A DNA stretch of 64,000 bases from Litorimonas taeanensis (GTDB lineage: Bacteria > Pseudomonadota > Alphaproteobacteria > Caulobacterales > Maricaulaceae), in the NCBI RefSeq assembly GCF_003634015.1, contig NZ_RBII01000001.1, forward strand, positions 124,001 to 188,000, given 5' to 3'. Of this stretch, positions 17,351-27,189 are shown in pieces. Position 1 is the first letter of the stretch; every line of letters starts with the position of its first letter. The notes beneath the pieces are model-generated. The model had not been told where the DNA came from, ran no database searches, and saw nothing but the letters and a program-made list of their open reading frames with translations. Both the position numbers and the translations under genes were made by a program.

Positions 17351-20300
17351 GCTTGCGCGGCGTTTATAATATGCCTTCGGGATTACCATTCCTTGAGGCT
17401 TTGGCGAAAGGCCTTCACGCAGAATATGGTGATGAACTTTCGCGCGCCTTGATTTTACTGCCCACGCGCCGCGCCGTTAGGGGGCTTACGGATGTTTTTG
17501 TACAAATTGCCAGAGACGGTAAGACGGGTGTTGCGCTCTTACCGCGTCTTAACACTCTTGCCGATATTGACCCGAATGAGCCTCCCTTTGAACCCAGTGA
17601 TGTAGCGGGTCTTGTTCCCCCTGCAATAGATAGCGTTCAGAGACGCTTTGAAATGGCGCGTGTGATAGAACAGTTTTATCGCCGTGCCTCTGATCTGCCA
17701 CTTGATGCGGCTGCGGCTCTATCGCTGGCTGATCCACTTTTGGCGATTTTGGATGATGCGGCGGCAGAAGAAACTAAAATTTCTGACCTTGCGGCTTTAG
17801 CGGATATACAAGCCTTTGCAGCAGAACATTTCCAGCATCAAGCTGAGCTTTATAAAATCATTCAAACCTACTGGCCGCAAAGGTTGAAAGAAATAAATGC
17901 ACTTGAGCCCAAAACACGGCAGGTGCGTGTGCTGGATACGTTAACGGCGCAATGGAGAGATAATCCACCTGATTACCCTATCGTCATTGCAGGTTCGACA
18001 GGGACCCTAGGGGCTACGGCTCGGCTGATGGCCTGTGTTTCAGAGCTTCCGAAAGGTGTCGTCGTTTTGCCTGGGCTTACAAATAGCACGACTGAGGTGT
18101 GGGAGGCGATAGATGAGCAACACCCACAAAACGCACTGAAAAATTTGTTGAACACAATGGGTGTTGAAAGAGGGAGCGTTAAAAACTGGCCGTTTCTTGA
18201 TAAAACAAATGCCGCCAAAGAACGAGATTTGAAATCACGGCGGAATCTTATCGCTGAATCTTTGGTTCCCGTTGATAATACGAGTGACTGGTTGAAGCGG
18301 ATTCAGACTCTTAGACAGAACGCAAAGACGGACGGGTTATCGGGCGACCCATTTATTACCGGCATGCAGGGCTTATCAGTCTTAGAGGCCTCTAATGACG
18401 AGGAAGAGGCGTTAGTTATCGCGCTTATAATGAGGGAGACGCTTGAGTCTAAAGAGCGAACGGCGGCCTTAGTAACGCCTGATCAGGCTTTGGCACGGCG
18501 AGTAAAAGCGCGCCTGCGTCGTTGGTCTGTGGATGTCGATTTGTCTCAGGGTGAACCCTTGGAAGAAACACCAATTGGTGGGTTCTTAAGCGCTATTGTA
18601 GATTGGCTAGCCGACCCGCAAAGCCCTGTATCTATGGCGGTTTTATTCAATCATCCCCTGACGCAATTGGAAGGAGATTTCGGCTCTGCGAGAAGAGAGT
18701 GGCAAGCTCTTGAAAAATCTGTTTTCCGAGGCGTAAGGCCCTCGGCACATGAAATACAAAAGAGAGACAAGACCCAATTAATTGAACGGTTAAACCTTGC
18801 ATTGGCCCCACTCTTAGGGGTGGAAGATAACGCGTCTGTTGAAACTTGGGCGACGGCTCTGTGGCAATCAGCCATAAACCTCTCTCAAACCAATGAGGAA
18901 AAAGCGGAAACAATATGGACAAGCCTTGGCGGGAGAGAGGCGCAATCCGTATTACAATCACTGGTAGATTATGGACATAATCTACCAAATATAGGGGCAA
19001 AAGGTTTAGCCCGTCTTTTGGCTGTGCTTATGCGAGGAAAGGTCGTTCGGCCACCATTTGGCACCCATCCACGCCTGACAATTTTGGGCCCCTTAGAAGC
19101 CCGTATGCTAAGCGCAGATACGATTATATTGGGGGGGCTAAATGAGGGGGTTTGGCCTGCTACGCCCAAGGTTGAGCCATTTTTGTCACGTGGCATGAGA
19201 AAAGCTGTCGGATTATCCTTGCCTGAAAAACGCTTTGGACTTTCAGCGCATGATTTTGCTGAACTTGCTTCTAATCCAAATGTTATTTTAACACGCTCTC
19301 GACGAAGTGGTGGTAGCCCAATGGTCGCTTCGCGGTGGCTGTGGCGTCTGAACACTTTGCTTACTGGCGCATTAGGTAAAGAAGAAGCCGAAGCGGTATT
19401 GGGGGATAAAGCTCACTATCTCGAATGGGTAGATGCTTTGGATACTGTTTTGCCAGAACAAGTAAAGCCAGCGGCCCCGCCTGAACCACGGCCCGCTAAA
19501 GATGAGCGATGGCAGTTTAGTCGCGGGCGTTCAGTTTCTATTACCCAAGTGAAAACCTGGATTCGTGATCCTTACTCTATTTTTGCTAAACATGCGTTGG
19601 GGTTGAAATCTCTTGACCCATTAGATGCCAATCACGGGGCAGGGGATTTTGGGACAGCGATACATAATGGCCTTGAAGGTTTTTTACGGACTCAGCAGCG
19701 TGTTGATAATGCAAACGCAGCCGCGAATGACATAGGTAGCGCGGCTGACCAAGTCCCTGAGGTATTAGTTGAGCAACTAAATGCGTCCTTCAAAGAGTCT
19801 GGTTATTCGTCAGAAGAAATATCAAAAGAACAATCGCGCTTTCATGCCATCGCCAAAAGTTTCTTGGATTGGCTAAAGACTCGCAGGGCCGCAGGATTTG
19901 ATGTGTATGGTATCGAAGAAGAAGCGCACTTTGAGATTACAGGTCTGAATTTTACTTTGACTGGAAAAGCCGATTTAATTGAGCGCAGCCCTGCTGGTTA
20001 CGGCGTCATCGATTATAAAACTGGAACGCCGTCTTCTGCTAAGGTTGTTATGGCAGGGTTCGATCCACAGCTCCCCTTAACTGCGTGGCTATTGGCGCAA
20101 GGTGGATTCAAAGGGTTGGCCAAAGGCGAGACAATTGAGATGGGATATGTACGGGTTAAAGGGTCTAATGATGATTTCTCCCATACTCAGTTAACCGTAC
20201 CTTTTGTAAAGGATGGTCTTTCGGCTGAAGATTACGCCAGTGAAGCCTTCAATAGTTTGCGGGAATTAATTCTGGCCTATGATGACCCAAATACGGCCTA

Positions 20301-20403
20301 TTACTCACAGCCACGTATTCAATATACCCATGATTACGGAGATTATGATGATTTGGCGCGACGCCCAGAGTGGGCTTCGCTTGGGCGAGATTTTGGCGCA
20401 TGA
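17347..20403 (+). CDS. addB: Double-strand break repair protein AddB
   Basis: AddB is the inactive-helicase/nuclease subunit of the AddAB helicase-nuclease that resects DNA ends and loads RecA. This 1018-residue protein is of the alphaproteobacterial type. Its N-terminus has LILLPTRRAVRGL instead of a classical Walker A. It contains LGGLNEGVWP near residue 595, a helicase-like motif, and a RecB-family nuclease at the C-terminus with TGKADLIERS and VIDYKTGTPS. Both ends overlap neighbours by ATGA, so murU, addB and addA are translated as one unit. Confidence 0.94.
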   Translation: MSLRGVYNMPSGLPFLEALAKGLHAEYGDELSRALILLPTRRAVRGLTDVFVQIARDGKTGVALLPRLNTLADIDPNEPPFEPSDVAGLVPPAIDSVQRRFEMARVIEQFYRRASDLPLDAAAALSLADPLLAILDDAAAEETKISDLAALADIQAFAAEHFQHQAELYKIIQTYWPQRLKEINALEPKTRQVRVLDTLTAQWRDNPPDYPIVIAGSTGTLGATARLMACVSELPKGVVVLPGLTNSTTEVWEAIDEQHPQNALKNLLNTMGVERGSVKNWPFLDKTNAAKERDLKSRRNLIAESLVPVDNTSDWLKRIQTLRQNAKTDGLSGDPFITGMQGLSVLEASNDEEEALVIALIMRETLESKERTAALVTPDQALARRVKARLRRWSVDVDLSQGEPLEETPIGGFLSAIVDWLADPQSPVSMAVLFNHPLTQLEGDFGSARREWQALEKSVFRGVRPSAHEIQKRDKTQLIERLNLALAPLLGVEDNASVETWATALWQSAINLSQTNEEKAETIWTSLGGREAQSVLQSLVDYGHNLPNIGAKGLARLLAVLMRGKVVRPPFGTHPRLTILGPLEARMLSADTIILGGLNEGVWPATPKVEPFLSRGMRKAVGLSLPEKRFGLSAHDFAELASNPNVILTRSRRSGGSPMVASRWLWRLNTLLTGALGKEEAEAVLGDKAHYLEWVDALDTVLPEQVKPAAPPEPRPAKDERWQFSRGRSVSITQVKTWIRDPYSIFAKHALGLKSLDPLDANHGAGDFGTAIHNGLEGFLRTQQRVDNANAAANDIGSAADQVPEVLVEQLNASFKESGYSSEEISKEQSRFHAIAKSFLDWLKTRRAAGFDVYGIEEEAHFEITGLNFTLTGKADLIERSPAGYGVIDYKTGTPSSAKVVMAGFDPQLPLTAWLLAQGGFKGLAKGETIEMGYVRVKGSNDDFSHTQLTVPFVKDGLSAEDYASEAFNSLRELILAYDDPNTAYYSQPRIQYTHDYGDYDDLARRPEWASLGRDFGA

Positions 20404-23400
20404 TAATTCCCATTGATATCGCATATAAGAAAGCGGTTGCGGCTCAGTCTGAGGCCGCTAATCCGCAACAAACCCGCATGGTGTCGGCGAATGCAGGGTC
20501 AGGTAAAACGCGGGTTTTAGTAGACCGTGTGTCGCGAATTTTGTTGCAACGTGTGGCGCCCGAGAAAATACTTTGCCTTACATACACCAAAGCTGCCGCG
20601 ACAGAGATGCAAGACCGGCTTTATGAGACACTTGGTAAGTGGTCTATCCTTGATGAAAAGGCGTTGCATGAAAATTTACGTCAAGTTTTGGGAGAAGACT
20701 TTCATGACATTGCTCTCGCTAGAAGCTTGTTCGCTAAAGCGTTGGAGACACCGGAAGGCCTTAAAGTACAAACAATTCATGCTTTTTGCGAACGGGTCTT
20801 GTCACGTTTCCCTATCGAGGCAGGCATATTGCCTGGATTTGAACCGATTGAGGACGGAGAAAAAACAAAACTAGCGCAAGACGTTCGGCAACAAATATTG
20901 AAAAAGGCTATGGAGGACCCCGAAGGGGATATTAATCGCGCCCTTCAAATGCTGACATTAAAAATGGCAGACCAAACCTTGGAAGGCTTGTTTGCTTGGA
21001 TGTCCACAGCGGGAGAGCGCATTGTAGAGTGGAAAGAATCTGGTGGGACAGAAACCCTTAGGCACCTGCTTGGATTAAAGGCTACGGATACAGTTGACTC
21101 ACTGCTTGCAGATTTTTGGGCTGCAACAGATGAGGAAGTCTTAGAGGCCGCCATTCCTATACTTGAGAGCGGCCTGAAAACGGATCAAGGCGTAGCAGCG
21201 CGAATAAGAGAAACTCTTGCAATGGGAAGCACTTTGAAAGCTTTCCATCATTATGCTTTGGTGTTTTTGACACAATCTGGTGGCTTGAGAAAAAATCCTG
21301 TCACCAAGAAAACCATGTTAGCGACGCAATTTTATTTTTCCGCAGAAGGTAAAGAGGCAGCCCGCGTGGTAAATTTTTATGATACGCTAAAGTCTATTGA
21401 GGTGCTCAGCTTAACGCAGGCTGTTTTTACTTTGGCTGCACCTTATGCTGAGATTTTTGCTAAAGCCAAGCGGGATAGACGAGCACTCGATTTCAATGAT
21501 CAAATTCTATTGGTGAAAGACTTACTGAGTAAAAAAGCGGTTTCAGATTGGGTTCTATATAAGCTAGATGGCGGTATTGAACATATATTGCTTGATGAAG
21601 CGCAAGATACATCACCCGAACAATGGTCCATCATTAACAGCCTGTCCGAAGCCTTTATTCAAGATAACCCAGATAGAGATTCAAAAAACCCACGCACGCT
21701 CTTTGCTGTAGGAGACGAGAAGCAATCCATTTATGGGTTCCAAGGGGCGAAGCCTGAACAATTCCTCAGCGAAATTAAATCACGATTAGTTGGCGAAGCT
21801 AAGCAAGTACGTATGGCTATGTCGTTCAGGTCATCTCAAACTATATTAGATGTAGTGGATGCGTTTTTACAGGCGCAAGGGGGGCGTTTAGCCATGTTTG
21901 ATGCGGCTGAGTTTCCGCCCTCTTCAGACGCTGAACCTCATGCTGCTTTTAGAAAAGATAAAGGCCTGGTTGAATTATGGCCTTTGTCGCCCAAACCTGA
22001 AAAAGGTGAAGATAGTGCCCCATGGGACACAACGCCAGTAGACGCTATTGGAGAAGGGGACGAGCGCGAAGTTTTGGCTCAGAGTTTGGCCCGAAAAATC
22101 AAAGAGTGGCTCGATAATGGAGAAGCTATCTATGATCGAGATTGTAAGAAAACACGCCCCATGGAGGCGGGAGATATTCTTATTTTGGTGCGCACGCGCG
22201 GAGGTAAGAATAATTCGCTCTATGACGCAATTATTCGTCATCTCAAACGGGAATCGATTCCCATAGCGGGTGCAGATAGAATTAAACTATCTGACGCTAT
22301 GATTGTTCGTGACCTTTTGGCTTTGTCTCGTTTTGTACTGTTACCGCGGGATGATTTGTCACTAGCCGAAATCTTAAAAAGTCCAGTTTTTGGTCTAGAC
22401 GATATGGCTTTATTGTCGCTAGCAACGGGACGCGGAAAGAAAAGTTTATGGTCGGCGGTTAGAGAGCGTGATCCAAATATTGCTAAACGTCTTGAGTATT
22501 TTATTCATTTATCTCGCAGTTCAACGCCTTATGAATTTTACGCTTCAGTGTTAGACAGTGTTGATAATGACGGCGAGAGTATACGCCGTAAATTTTTCAA
22601 AAGGTTAGGCTTGGAAACGCGAGAGGCGCTAGATGTTTTCCTAGATCGTGCTATGGACCACCAACAAAATGGTGTGCCAAGCCTACAGCATTTTATTCGT
22701 GGTTTTGAAAATGATGATGCTGAGGTCAAGCGTGACATGGACGCGGCCATGGGGCAAGTTCGTGTCATGACGGTGCATGGTGCGAAGGGCCTTGAAGCGC
22801 CTGTCGTCATAATGCCCGACACAACCCAGACTCCAGTGTATAAAGAAACATTAGTGCCCATAAAGGATGGGTTCTTCTTGAAACCTTCTAAAGGGGATAC
22901 ACCATTAAGCCTTGAACCTTTTACTGAAGCTGGCCAAATGCGCCAAGATCAAGAACAGCTTCGCTTGCTATATGTGGCGCTTACTCGGGCGGAAAGCCGC
23001 CTGATTATATGCGGCTATCAGAGCGGAAGCGATAAAAACCCGTATAAAGAAAACTCATGGTATGATTGGATGTACCGAACATTTGCTGGATTAGAGACGG
23101 AAACAATTGAGACACCTTTTGGAGACGGTATGTGTTTTGGTCACCAAGGCATTCGTCTTGCTCCCACGGAAACATCTGAGACAAAACCTCTTATAAAGTT
23201 ACCGTCTTGGGTAAGATCGCCCGCTGCTGAAGAGCAGCAAACATCCAAGCGTCTAAGCCCATCTCACTTGCTTGCCAGTGGAGAGGACCATCCGATAGAG
23301 AGCCTGCCAAGGGACGGGCTTACGCCGCGTCAAAAAGGCATAGCCATTCATCAGCTTCTAGAAATATTGCCAGATTACCCGCCTGAGGACCGTTTGGATA

Positions 23401-23876
23401 AGGCCAAAGCAATATGTCTTGGATATGGCGAAGTGACACAGGCGGATATGGAAACAATCCTCTCTGAAGTGTTCATGGTGTTAGATGACCCTAGCTTAGA
23501 TTTCCTTTGGGGGGAGGGTAGTCAGGCAGAAGTTAGCCTTGCTGGTCGTGTGCCACATATTTCCGCGGATATAGAGTTTAGTGCCAAGATTGACCGACTC
23601 GTTGTGGGGGCTGATGAAGTTCTTATTGTTGACTTTAAATCAAACCAAAATGTTCCGAATACAGAAGATAGCGTAGATGATGTCTATCTTGGCCAAATGG
23701 CGGCCTATCACGCCTTAGTTCAACAGATATATAAAGATAAAATTGTAAAGTGTGGATTGCTATGGACGGCTCAATCCAAATTAATGTGGCTGAGTTCACA
23801 GAAACTTGAGGACGCCTTGACGAAGATAGAGAGCCTTCCTAACTATGGTCAAGACACAGATTTACGACTCGCATAG
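20400..23876 (+). CDS. addA: Double-strand break repair helicase AddA
   Basis: AddA is the UvrD-type 3'-5' helicase subunit of AddAB and carries a C-terminal nuclease. The ATG at 20400 overlaps the addB stop (ATGA) and is preferred over an in-frame start inside addB. Visible in the 1158 residues are Walker A SANAGSGKTRVLVDRV, ILCLTYTKAAATEM, the Walker B ILLDEAQDTSPEQW, VGDEKQSIYGFQGA, VMTVHGAKGLEAPVV, LLYVALTRAESRL, and the nuclease residues AKIDRLVV and LIVDFKSNQN. All helicase motifs appear intact. trxA follows after 9 bases. Confidence 0.96.
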   Translation: MIIPIDIAYKKAVAAQSEAANPQQTRMVSANAGSGKTRVLVDRVSRILLQRVAPEKILCLTYTKAAATEMQDRLYETLGKWSILDEKALHENLRQVLGEDFHDIALARSLFAKALETPEGLKVQTIHAFCERVLSRFPIEAGILPGFEPIEDGEKTKLAQDVRQQILKKAMEDPEGDINRALQMLTLKMADQTLEGLFAWMSTAGERIVEWKESGGTETLRHLLGLKATDTVDSLLADFWAATDEEVLEAAIPILESGLKTDQGVAARIRETLAMGSTLKAFHHYALVFLTQSGGLRKNPVTKKTMLATQFYFSAEGKEAARVVNFYDTLKSIEVLSLTQAVFTLAAPYAEIFAKAKRDRRALDFNDQILLVKDLLSKKAVSDWVLYKLDGGIEHILLDEAQDTSPEQWSIINSLSEAFIQDNPDRDSKNPRTLFAVGDEKQSIYGFQGAKPEQFLSEIKSRLVGEAKQVRMAMSFRSSQTILDVVDAFLQAQGGRLAMFDAAEFPPSSDAEPHAAFRKDKGLVELWPLSPKPEKGEDSAPWDTTPVDAIGEGDEREVLAQSLARKIKEWLDNGEAIYDRDCKKTRPMEAGDILILVRTRGGKNNSLYDAIIRHLKRESIPIAGADRIKLSDAMIVRDLLALSRFVLLPRDDLSLAEILKSPVFGLDDMALLSLATGRGKKSLWSAVRERDPNIAKRLEYFIHLSRSSTPYEFYASVLDSVDNDGESIRRKFFKRLGLETREALDVFLDRAMDHQQNGVPSLQHFIRGFENDDAEVKRDMDAAMGQVRVMTVHGAKGLEAPVVIMPDTTQTPVYKETLVPIKDGFFLKPSKGDTPLSLEPFTEAGQMRQDQEQLRLLYVALTRAESRLIICGYQSGSDKNPYKENSWYDWMYRTFAGLETETIETPFGDGMCFGHQGIRLAPTETSETKPLIKLPSWVRSPAAEEQQTSKRLSPSHLLASGEDHPIESLPRDGLTPRQKGIAIHQLLEILPDYPPEDRLDKAKAICLGYGEVTQADMETILSEVFMVLDDPSLDFLWGEGSQAEVSLAGRVPHISADIEFSAKIDRLVVGADEVLIVDFKSNQNVPNTEDSVDDVYLGQMAAYHALVQQIYKDKIVKCGLLWTAQSKLMWLSSQKLEDALTKIESLPNYGQDTDLRLA

Positions 23877-23885
23877 GAGCCCAAA

Positions 23886-24206
23886 ATGGCCACAGTCAAA
23901 GTATCCGATTCAAGTTTCAAAACCGATGTAATAGATTCAAGCAAGCCTGTTCTTGTTGATTTTTGGGCAGAATGGTGTGGCCCATGTAAGCAAATTGGTC
24001 CCGCTTTGGAGCAAATTTCTGACGAATTGGGCGATAAAATAACAATCGCTAAGGTCAATATTGATGATGATCCAGAAACGCCTGCTAAATTCCATGTGCG
24101 TGGAATCCCGACGCTCATGATTTTCAAGGACGGACAAGTTGTAGCGACTAAGGTTGGCGCGATGACGAAAACAAAATTACAAGAGTGGGTGGAAGAGCAC
24201 GCCTAG
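23886..24206 (+). CDS. trxA: Thioredoxin 1
   Basis: This is the general cytoplasmic disulfide reductase. It is 106 residues long with the active site AEWCGPCKQIG (Cys31 and Cys34), cis-proline in RGIPTLMIF, and the usual DIDDDPE-like helix cap. It begins 9 bases after addA and is closed by the strong terminator at 24242, making it the last gene of the tsaE-to-trxA run. An addA-trxA pair is common in alphaproteobacteria. Confidence 0.97.
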   Translation: MATVKVSDSSFKTDVIDSSKPVLVDFWAEWCGPCKQIGPALEQISDELGDKITIAKVNIDDDPETPAKFHVRGIPTLMIFKDGQVVATKVGAMTKTKLQEWVEEHA

Positions 24207-24241
24207 AATGAATTTTCTATAGCTCTTGCTAAAGTTCATAG

Positions 24242-24267
24242 CCCTCAGCTTTGCTGAGGGTTTTTTT
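24242..24267 (+). terminator. Rho-independent terminator after trxA
   Basis: An 8-bp GC-rich stem (CCCTCAGC/GCTGAGGG) with a TTT loop is followed by seven T. It ends the tsaE-amgK-murU-addB-addA-trxA transcript on the plus strand. Confidence 0.95.
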
Positions 24268-24341
24268 ATTTCTTTGTATAAAATGAACAGAAGCAGGGAA
24301 CGCAAATAAGCGCTGACCGTTAGTATGAAAAGGAGAATATT

Positions 24342-24866
24342 ATGCCCCAACTTATAATGCCTAAGAGTAAGCTTCCTGAAATTGACTTTCCTCTCACCGA
24401 AGGCGGTCGTTTTAATGTGAGAGATTCTCTGCCTGAAAAATTTCTGATTCTTGTGGTCTATCGCGGGTATCATTGCCCAAAATGCAAAAAGCAATTGCAA
24501 GAAATCAATGACTTAATGCCAGATATACAGGCCGATGGGTTAGATCTTGTTGCTGTCTCAATGGACGGAGAAGAGCGCGCGAAGAAAGCAAAAGACGAAT
24601 GGGCGTTAGAAAATGTGTCCGTTGGATATGACTTATCTCTATTAGAAGCAAAGGCTCTGGGCCTCTTTATCTCAGATGCTATATCAGACAAAGAACCAAA
24701 GTTTTTCTCTGAGCCAGGCATTTTTGTGATTAATACAGATGGTACGCTCTATGCGGAAATCATTCAGAACACACCGTTTGGTCGCCCTGATATTAAAGGG
24801 CTCGTGGCAGGTTTAAATTTTGCCAAAGAAAATGATTACCCAGAACGCGGAACCTCGGTCGTCTAA
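24342..24866 (+). CDS. AhpC/TSA-family peroxiredoxin-like protein
   Basis: This 174-residue protein has a thioredoxin fold of the redoxin/AhpC-TSA family. The candidate active site is VVYRGYHCPKCKKQL, where the first cysteine takes the peroxidatic position and a CxxC pair is present. Late motifs are PGIFVINTDGTLY and IQNTPFGRPD. Proteins with this YRGxHCPxC pattern are atypical peroxiredoxins that may reduce peroxides or act as disulfide reductases. AAAAGGAG precedes the ATG. It stands alone between the trxA terminator and the converging folC, whose stop overlaps it by four bases. Confidence 0.85.
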   Translation: MPQLIMPKSKLPEIDFPLTEGGRFNVRDSLPEKFLILVVYRGYHCPKCKKQLQEINDLMPDIQADGLDLVAVSMDGEERAKKAKDEWALENVSVGYDLSLLEAKALGLFISDAISDKEPKFFSEPGIFVINTDGTLYAEIIQNTPFGRPDIKGLVAGLNFAKENDYPERGTSVV

Positions 24867-26173
24867 CCTTTCAGCACTTCACCGGCTAGATATAAGGAGC
24901 CGCAAATAAGAATCCTTGGCGGGATCGGCGTGAGGCCTGACAGGTCTGATGAAACTGTCCCGCCAAACTCAATCGCTTTGTTTATGGCCGATGAAATGTC
25001 AGAGGCTACAAATCCATCCATGTTTCGCGACAAAGCTAATTCTCGGAGCGTTTCTGGTGCCAGTGATTCATGATCGGGAATGCTGACGCCGATGACAGCG
25101 CTGGCGAGGCCCTCAAAAGCATCTAAAAAACCGCCAATATCTTTATTCGCCAATATCCCTGTAATGAGAATTAAAGGCCTCTCTGTTACTTGTTCCAATT
25201 CTGCCATTGTGTTGGCAACAGCGCGGGCCGCGTGTGGGTTATGTCCACCATCGAGCCATAATTCTGCGCCTGCCTGTCTTGCCATTTCCGCATAAATGCC
25301 TTGGGTTAAATTTTGCATTCTTGCTGGCCAAAAGGCATGTTTAAGGCCGGTGGCAATATCAACATCCGTCCATTTCATATGTTTGGCGACGGCAATTGCG
25401 AGGCCGGCATTGGAAATTTGATGCTCTCCGCGTAGGGCAGGGAGTGGGAAATCAGAGAGCGTATCCTGACTTTCATAAACTAAGCGTCCATGTTGGCGAT
25501 AGGCCCGGAAATCTTCATTCCAAAACTTAATCACAGCCCGTGATTTTTGTGCTTCTGATTCTAATACGTCCCTGGAAGTAGCAAGCTGCGGACCGCAAAA
25601 AACTGGGGCGTGAGGTTTTATTATGCCAGCCTTTTCTTTAGCGATACCGGCTAAATCTCTCCCTAAAAATTCAGCATGGTCAAAATCAACAGGGGTAATG
25701 GCACAACAATCAGGTGTTATCACATTGGTGGCATCATATCGCCCGCCTAGCCCAACTTCAATTAACGCCACGTCGGCGGAGGATTCAGAGAAAGCCAAAT
25801 AGGCAGCGGCGGTGGTGGCTTCAAAGAAAGATAAAGGCGCGCCAGCATTTGCTTTTCTGACACGCGCTAATACATCAACGAGTTTATCATCCGTGATTTC
25901 ATTACCGGCAAGTACAATACGTTCGTGAAACCGAACCAAGTGGGGGGAGGTATACACATGGGCTTTTAAACCAGATGCTTCTGCTATCGCGCGGATAAAG
26001 GCAAGAGTAGAGCCTTTGCCATTGGTGCCAGCAACATGAATGATGGGCGGTAATTTAGTTTCTGGATTGCCGAGCTTATCAAGAACAGACTGGATGCGTT
26101 CTAATCCAAGGTCGATTTTTTTAGGGTGAAGCGCTCGCAAGGTTGCAAGGGCTTGCTCAACCGTTTCTGTCAT
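24863..26173 (-). CDS. folC: Folylpolyglutamate/dihydrofolate synthase
   Basis: FolC adds glutamate to dihydropteroate and to folates. It is about 436 residues with the ATP loop HVAGTNGKGSTLAFI, the omega-loop ISFTSPH equivalent VYTSPHLVRFHERI, GLGGRYDATNVI, the carbamylated-lysine region AKEKAGIIKP, and the C-terminal DGGHNPHAAR. The start MTETVEQAL at 26173 has AGGAA upstream; a TTG at 26200 would overlap accD by 14 bases. It follows accD by 13 bases in the common accD-folC pair. Confidence 0.95.
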   Translation of the reverse strand: MTETVEQALATLRALHPKKIDLGLERIQSVLDKLGNPETKLPPIIHVAGTNGKGSTLAFIRAIAEASGLKAHVYTSPHLVRFHERIVLAGNEITDDKLVDVLARVRKANAGAPLSFFEATTAAAYLAFSESSADVALIEVGLGGRYDATNVITPDCCAITPVDFDHAEFLGRDLAGIAKEKAGIIKPHAPVFCGPQLATSRDVLESEAQKSRAVIKFWNEDFRAYRQHGRLVYESQDTLSDFPLPALRGEHQISNAGLAIAVAKHMKWTDVDIATGLKHAFWPARMQNLTQGIYAEMARQAGAELWLDGGHNPHAARAVANTMAELEQVTERPLILITGILANKDIGGFLDAFEGLASAVIGVSIPDHESLAPETLRELALSRNMDGFVASDISSAINKAIEFGGTVSSDLSGLTPIPPRILICGSLYLAGEVLKG

Positions 26174-26186
26174 TTCAGATACGTTC

Positions 26187-27083
26187 CTAAACCGTTTCAA
26201 TGGCCGCGTCAGAATTATCTGACTTTGGTGCCTTGGCAGGTGTCTGCATCAAGACGGATAAAAGATTGGCTAGAGTTTTGGGCATATCCTTACGAGCGAC
26301 AACACGGTCTATCATGCCTTTTTCTTCTAAATATTCAGCGCGCTGAAAGCCTTCAGGGAGTTTTTCGCGAATGGTATCTTCGATCACGCGTGGCCCTGCG
26401 AAACAAATCAAAGCGCCGGGTTCTGCCAAATGAATATCGCCTAACATGGCATAGCTGGCTGTGACGCCTCCAGTGGTCGGGTCGCAAAGAACCACGATAT
26501 AAGGCAAACCATTTTCTCTTAATTCTTGAACGGCAATGGTTGTACGAGGCATTTGCATGAGGGAAAGCGCGCCTTCTTGCATTCGAGCGCCGCCCGCCGC
26601 GGTAAAGACAACCATTGGCAGTTTATTCGCTACCGCATATTGCGCCGCGGTAATAAGGCCTTCCCCCGCCGCCATACCAAGAGAGCCACCCATGAAAGAA
26701 AAGTTTTGGACAAGCACAACTGTTCTGATGCCATGAATATTACCAACACCAATGCTCATAGCATCATCATCGCCAGTTTTGGTGCGGGCTTTTTTTAGAC
26801 GATCAACATATTTTTGATCATCTTTGAACTTCAAAGGGTCTTTTGCAACATCAGGAATAGCGACAGTTTCGAAATTACCTTCGTCGAATGTATACTCCAT
26901 ACGTAATTTTGGGCCGATGCGCATGTGGTGCCCTGCCGGCGTTACGTGCAGTAAGCCTGGTAAATCAGCGGTAAAAACCATTTCGTTGGATTTTGGACAT
27001 TTTGTCCAAAGGTTATCGGGCGTATCCTTTTTTGAAAAGATGGATTTAACGCCGGGGGGAGTGATTTTAGTAAGCCAATTCAT
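26187..27083 (-). CDS. accD: Acetyl-CoA carboxylase carboxyltransferase subunit beta
   Basis: AccD with AccA transfers the carboxyl group from biotin to acetyl-CoA, the committed step of fatty acid synthesis. The carboxyltransferase domain is clear: GIRTVVLVQNFSFMGGSLG, GGARMQEGALSLMQM, DPTTGGVTASYAMLGD and FAGPRVIEDTIREKLP. The N-terminal zinc ribbon is degenerate: LWTKCPKSNEM keeps one cysteine (Cys29), and the second knuckle reads VTPAGHHM, so three of the four zinc ligands known from E. coli are gone. I believe this loss is common in alphaproteobacteria. The 298-residue length is normal. folC follows. Confidence 0.96.
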   Translation of the reverse strand: MNWLTKITPPGVKSIFSKKDTPDNLWTKCPKSNEMVFTADLPGLLHVTPAGHHMRIGPKLRMEYTFDEGNFETVAIPDVAKDPLKFKDDQKYVDRLKKARTKTGDDDAMSIGVGNIHGIRTVVLVQNFSFMGGSLGMAAGEGLITAAQYAVANKLPMVVFTAAGGARMQEGALSLMQMPRTTIAVQELRENGLPYIVVLCDPTTGGVTASYAMLGDIHLAEPGALICFAGPRVIEDTIREKLPEGFQRAEYLEEKGMIDRVVARKDMPKTLANLLSVLMQTPAKAPKSDNSDAAIETV

Positions 27084-27189
27084 AAGTCAGTCTGTGCCTT
27101 GATTTATTGGATGAGGCAAGTCGGTGCGGACAGCCTTTTGATTGAACTTTGCAGGCTTGCCTAGGGTAAAATTATATTAGAGCTAAAGT

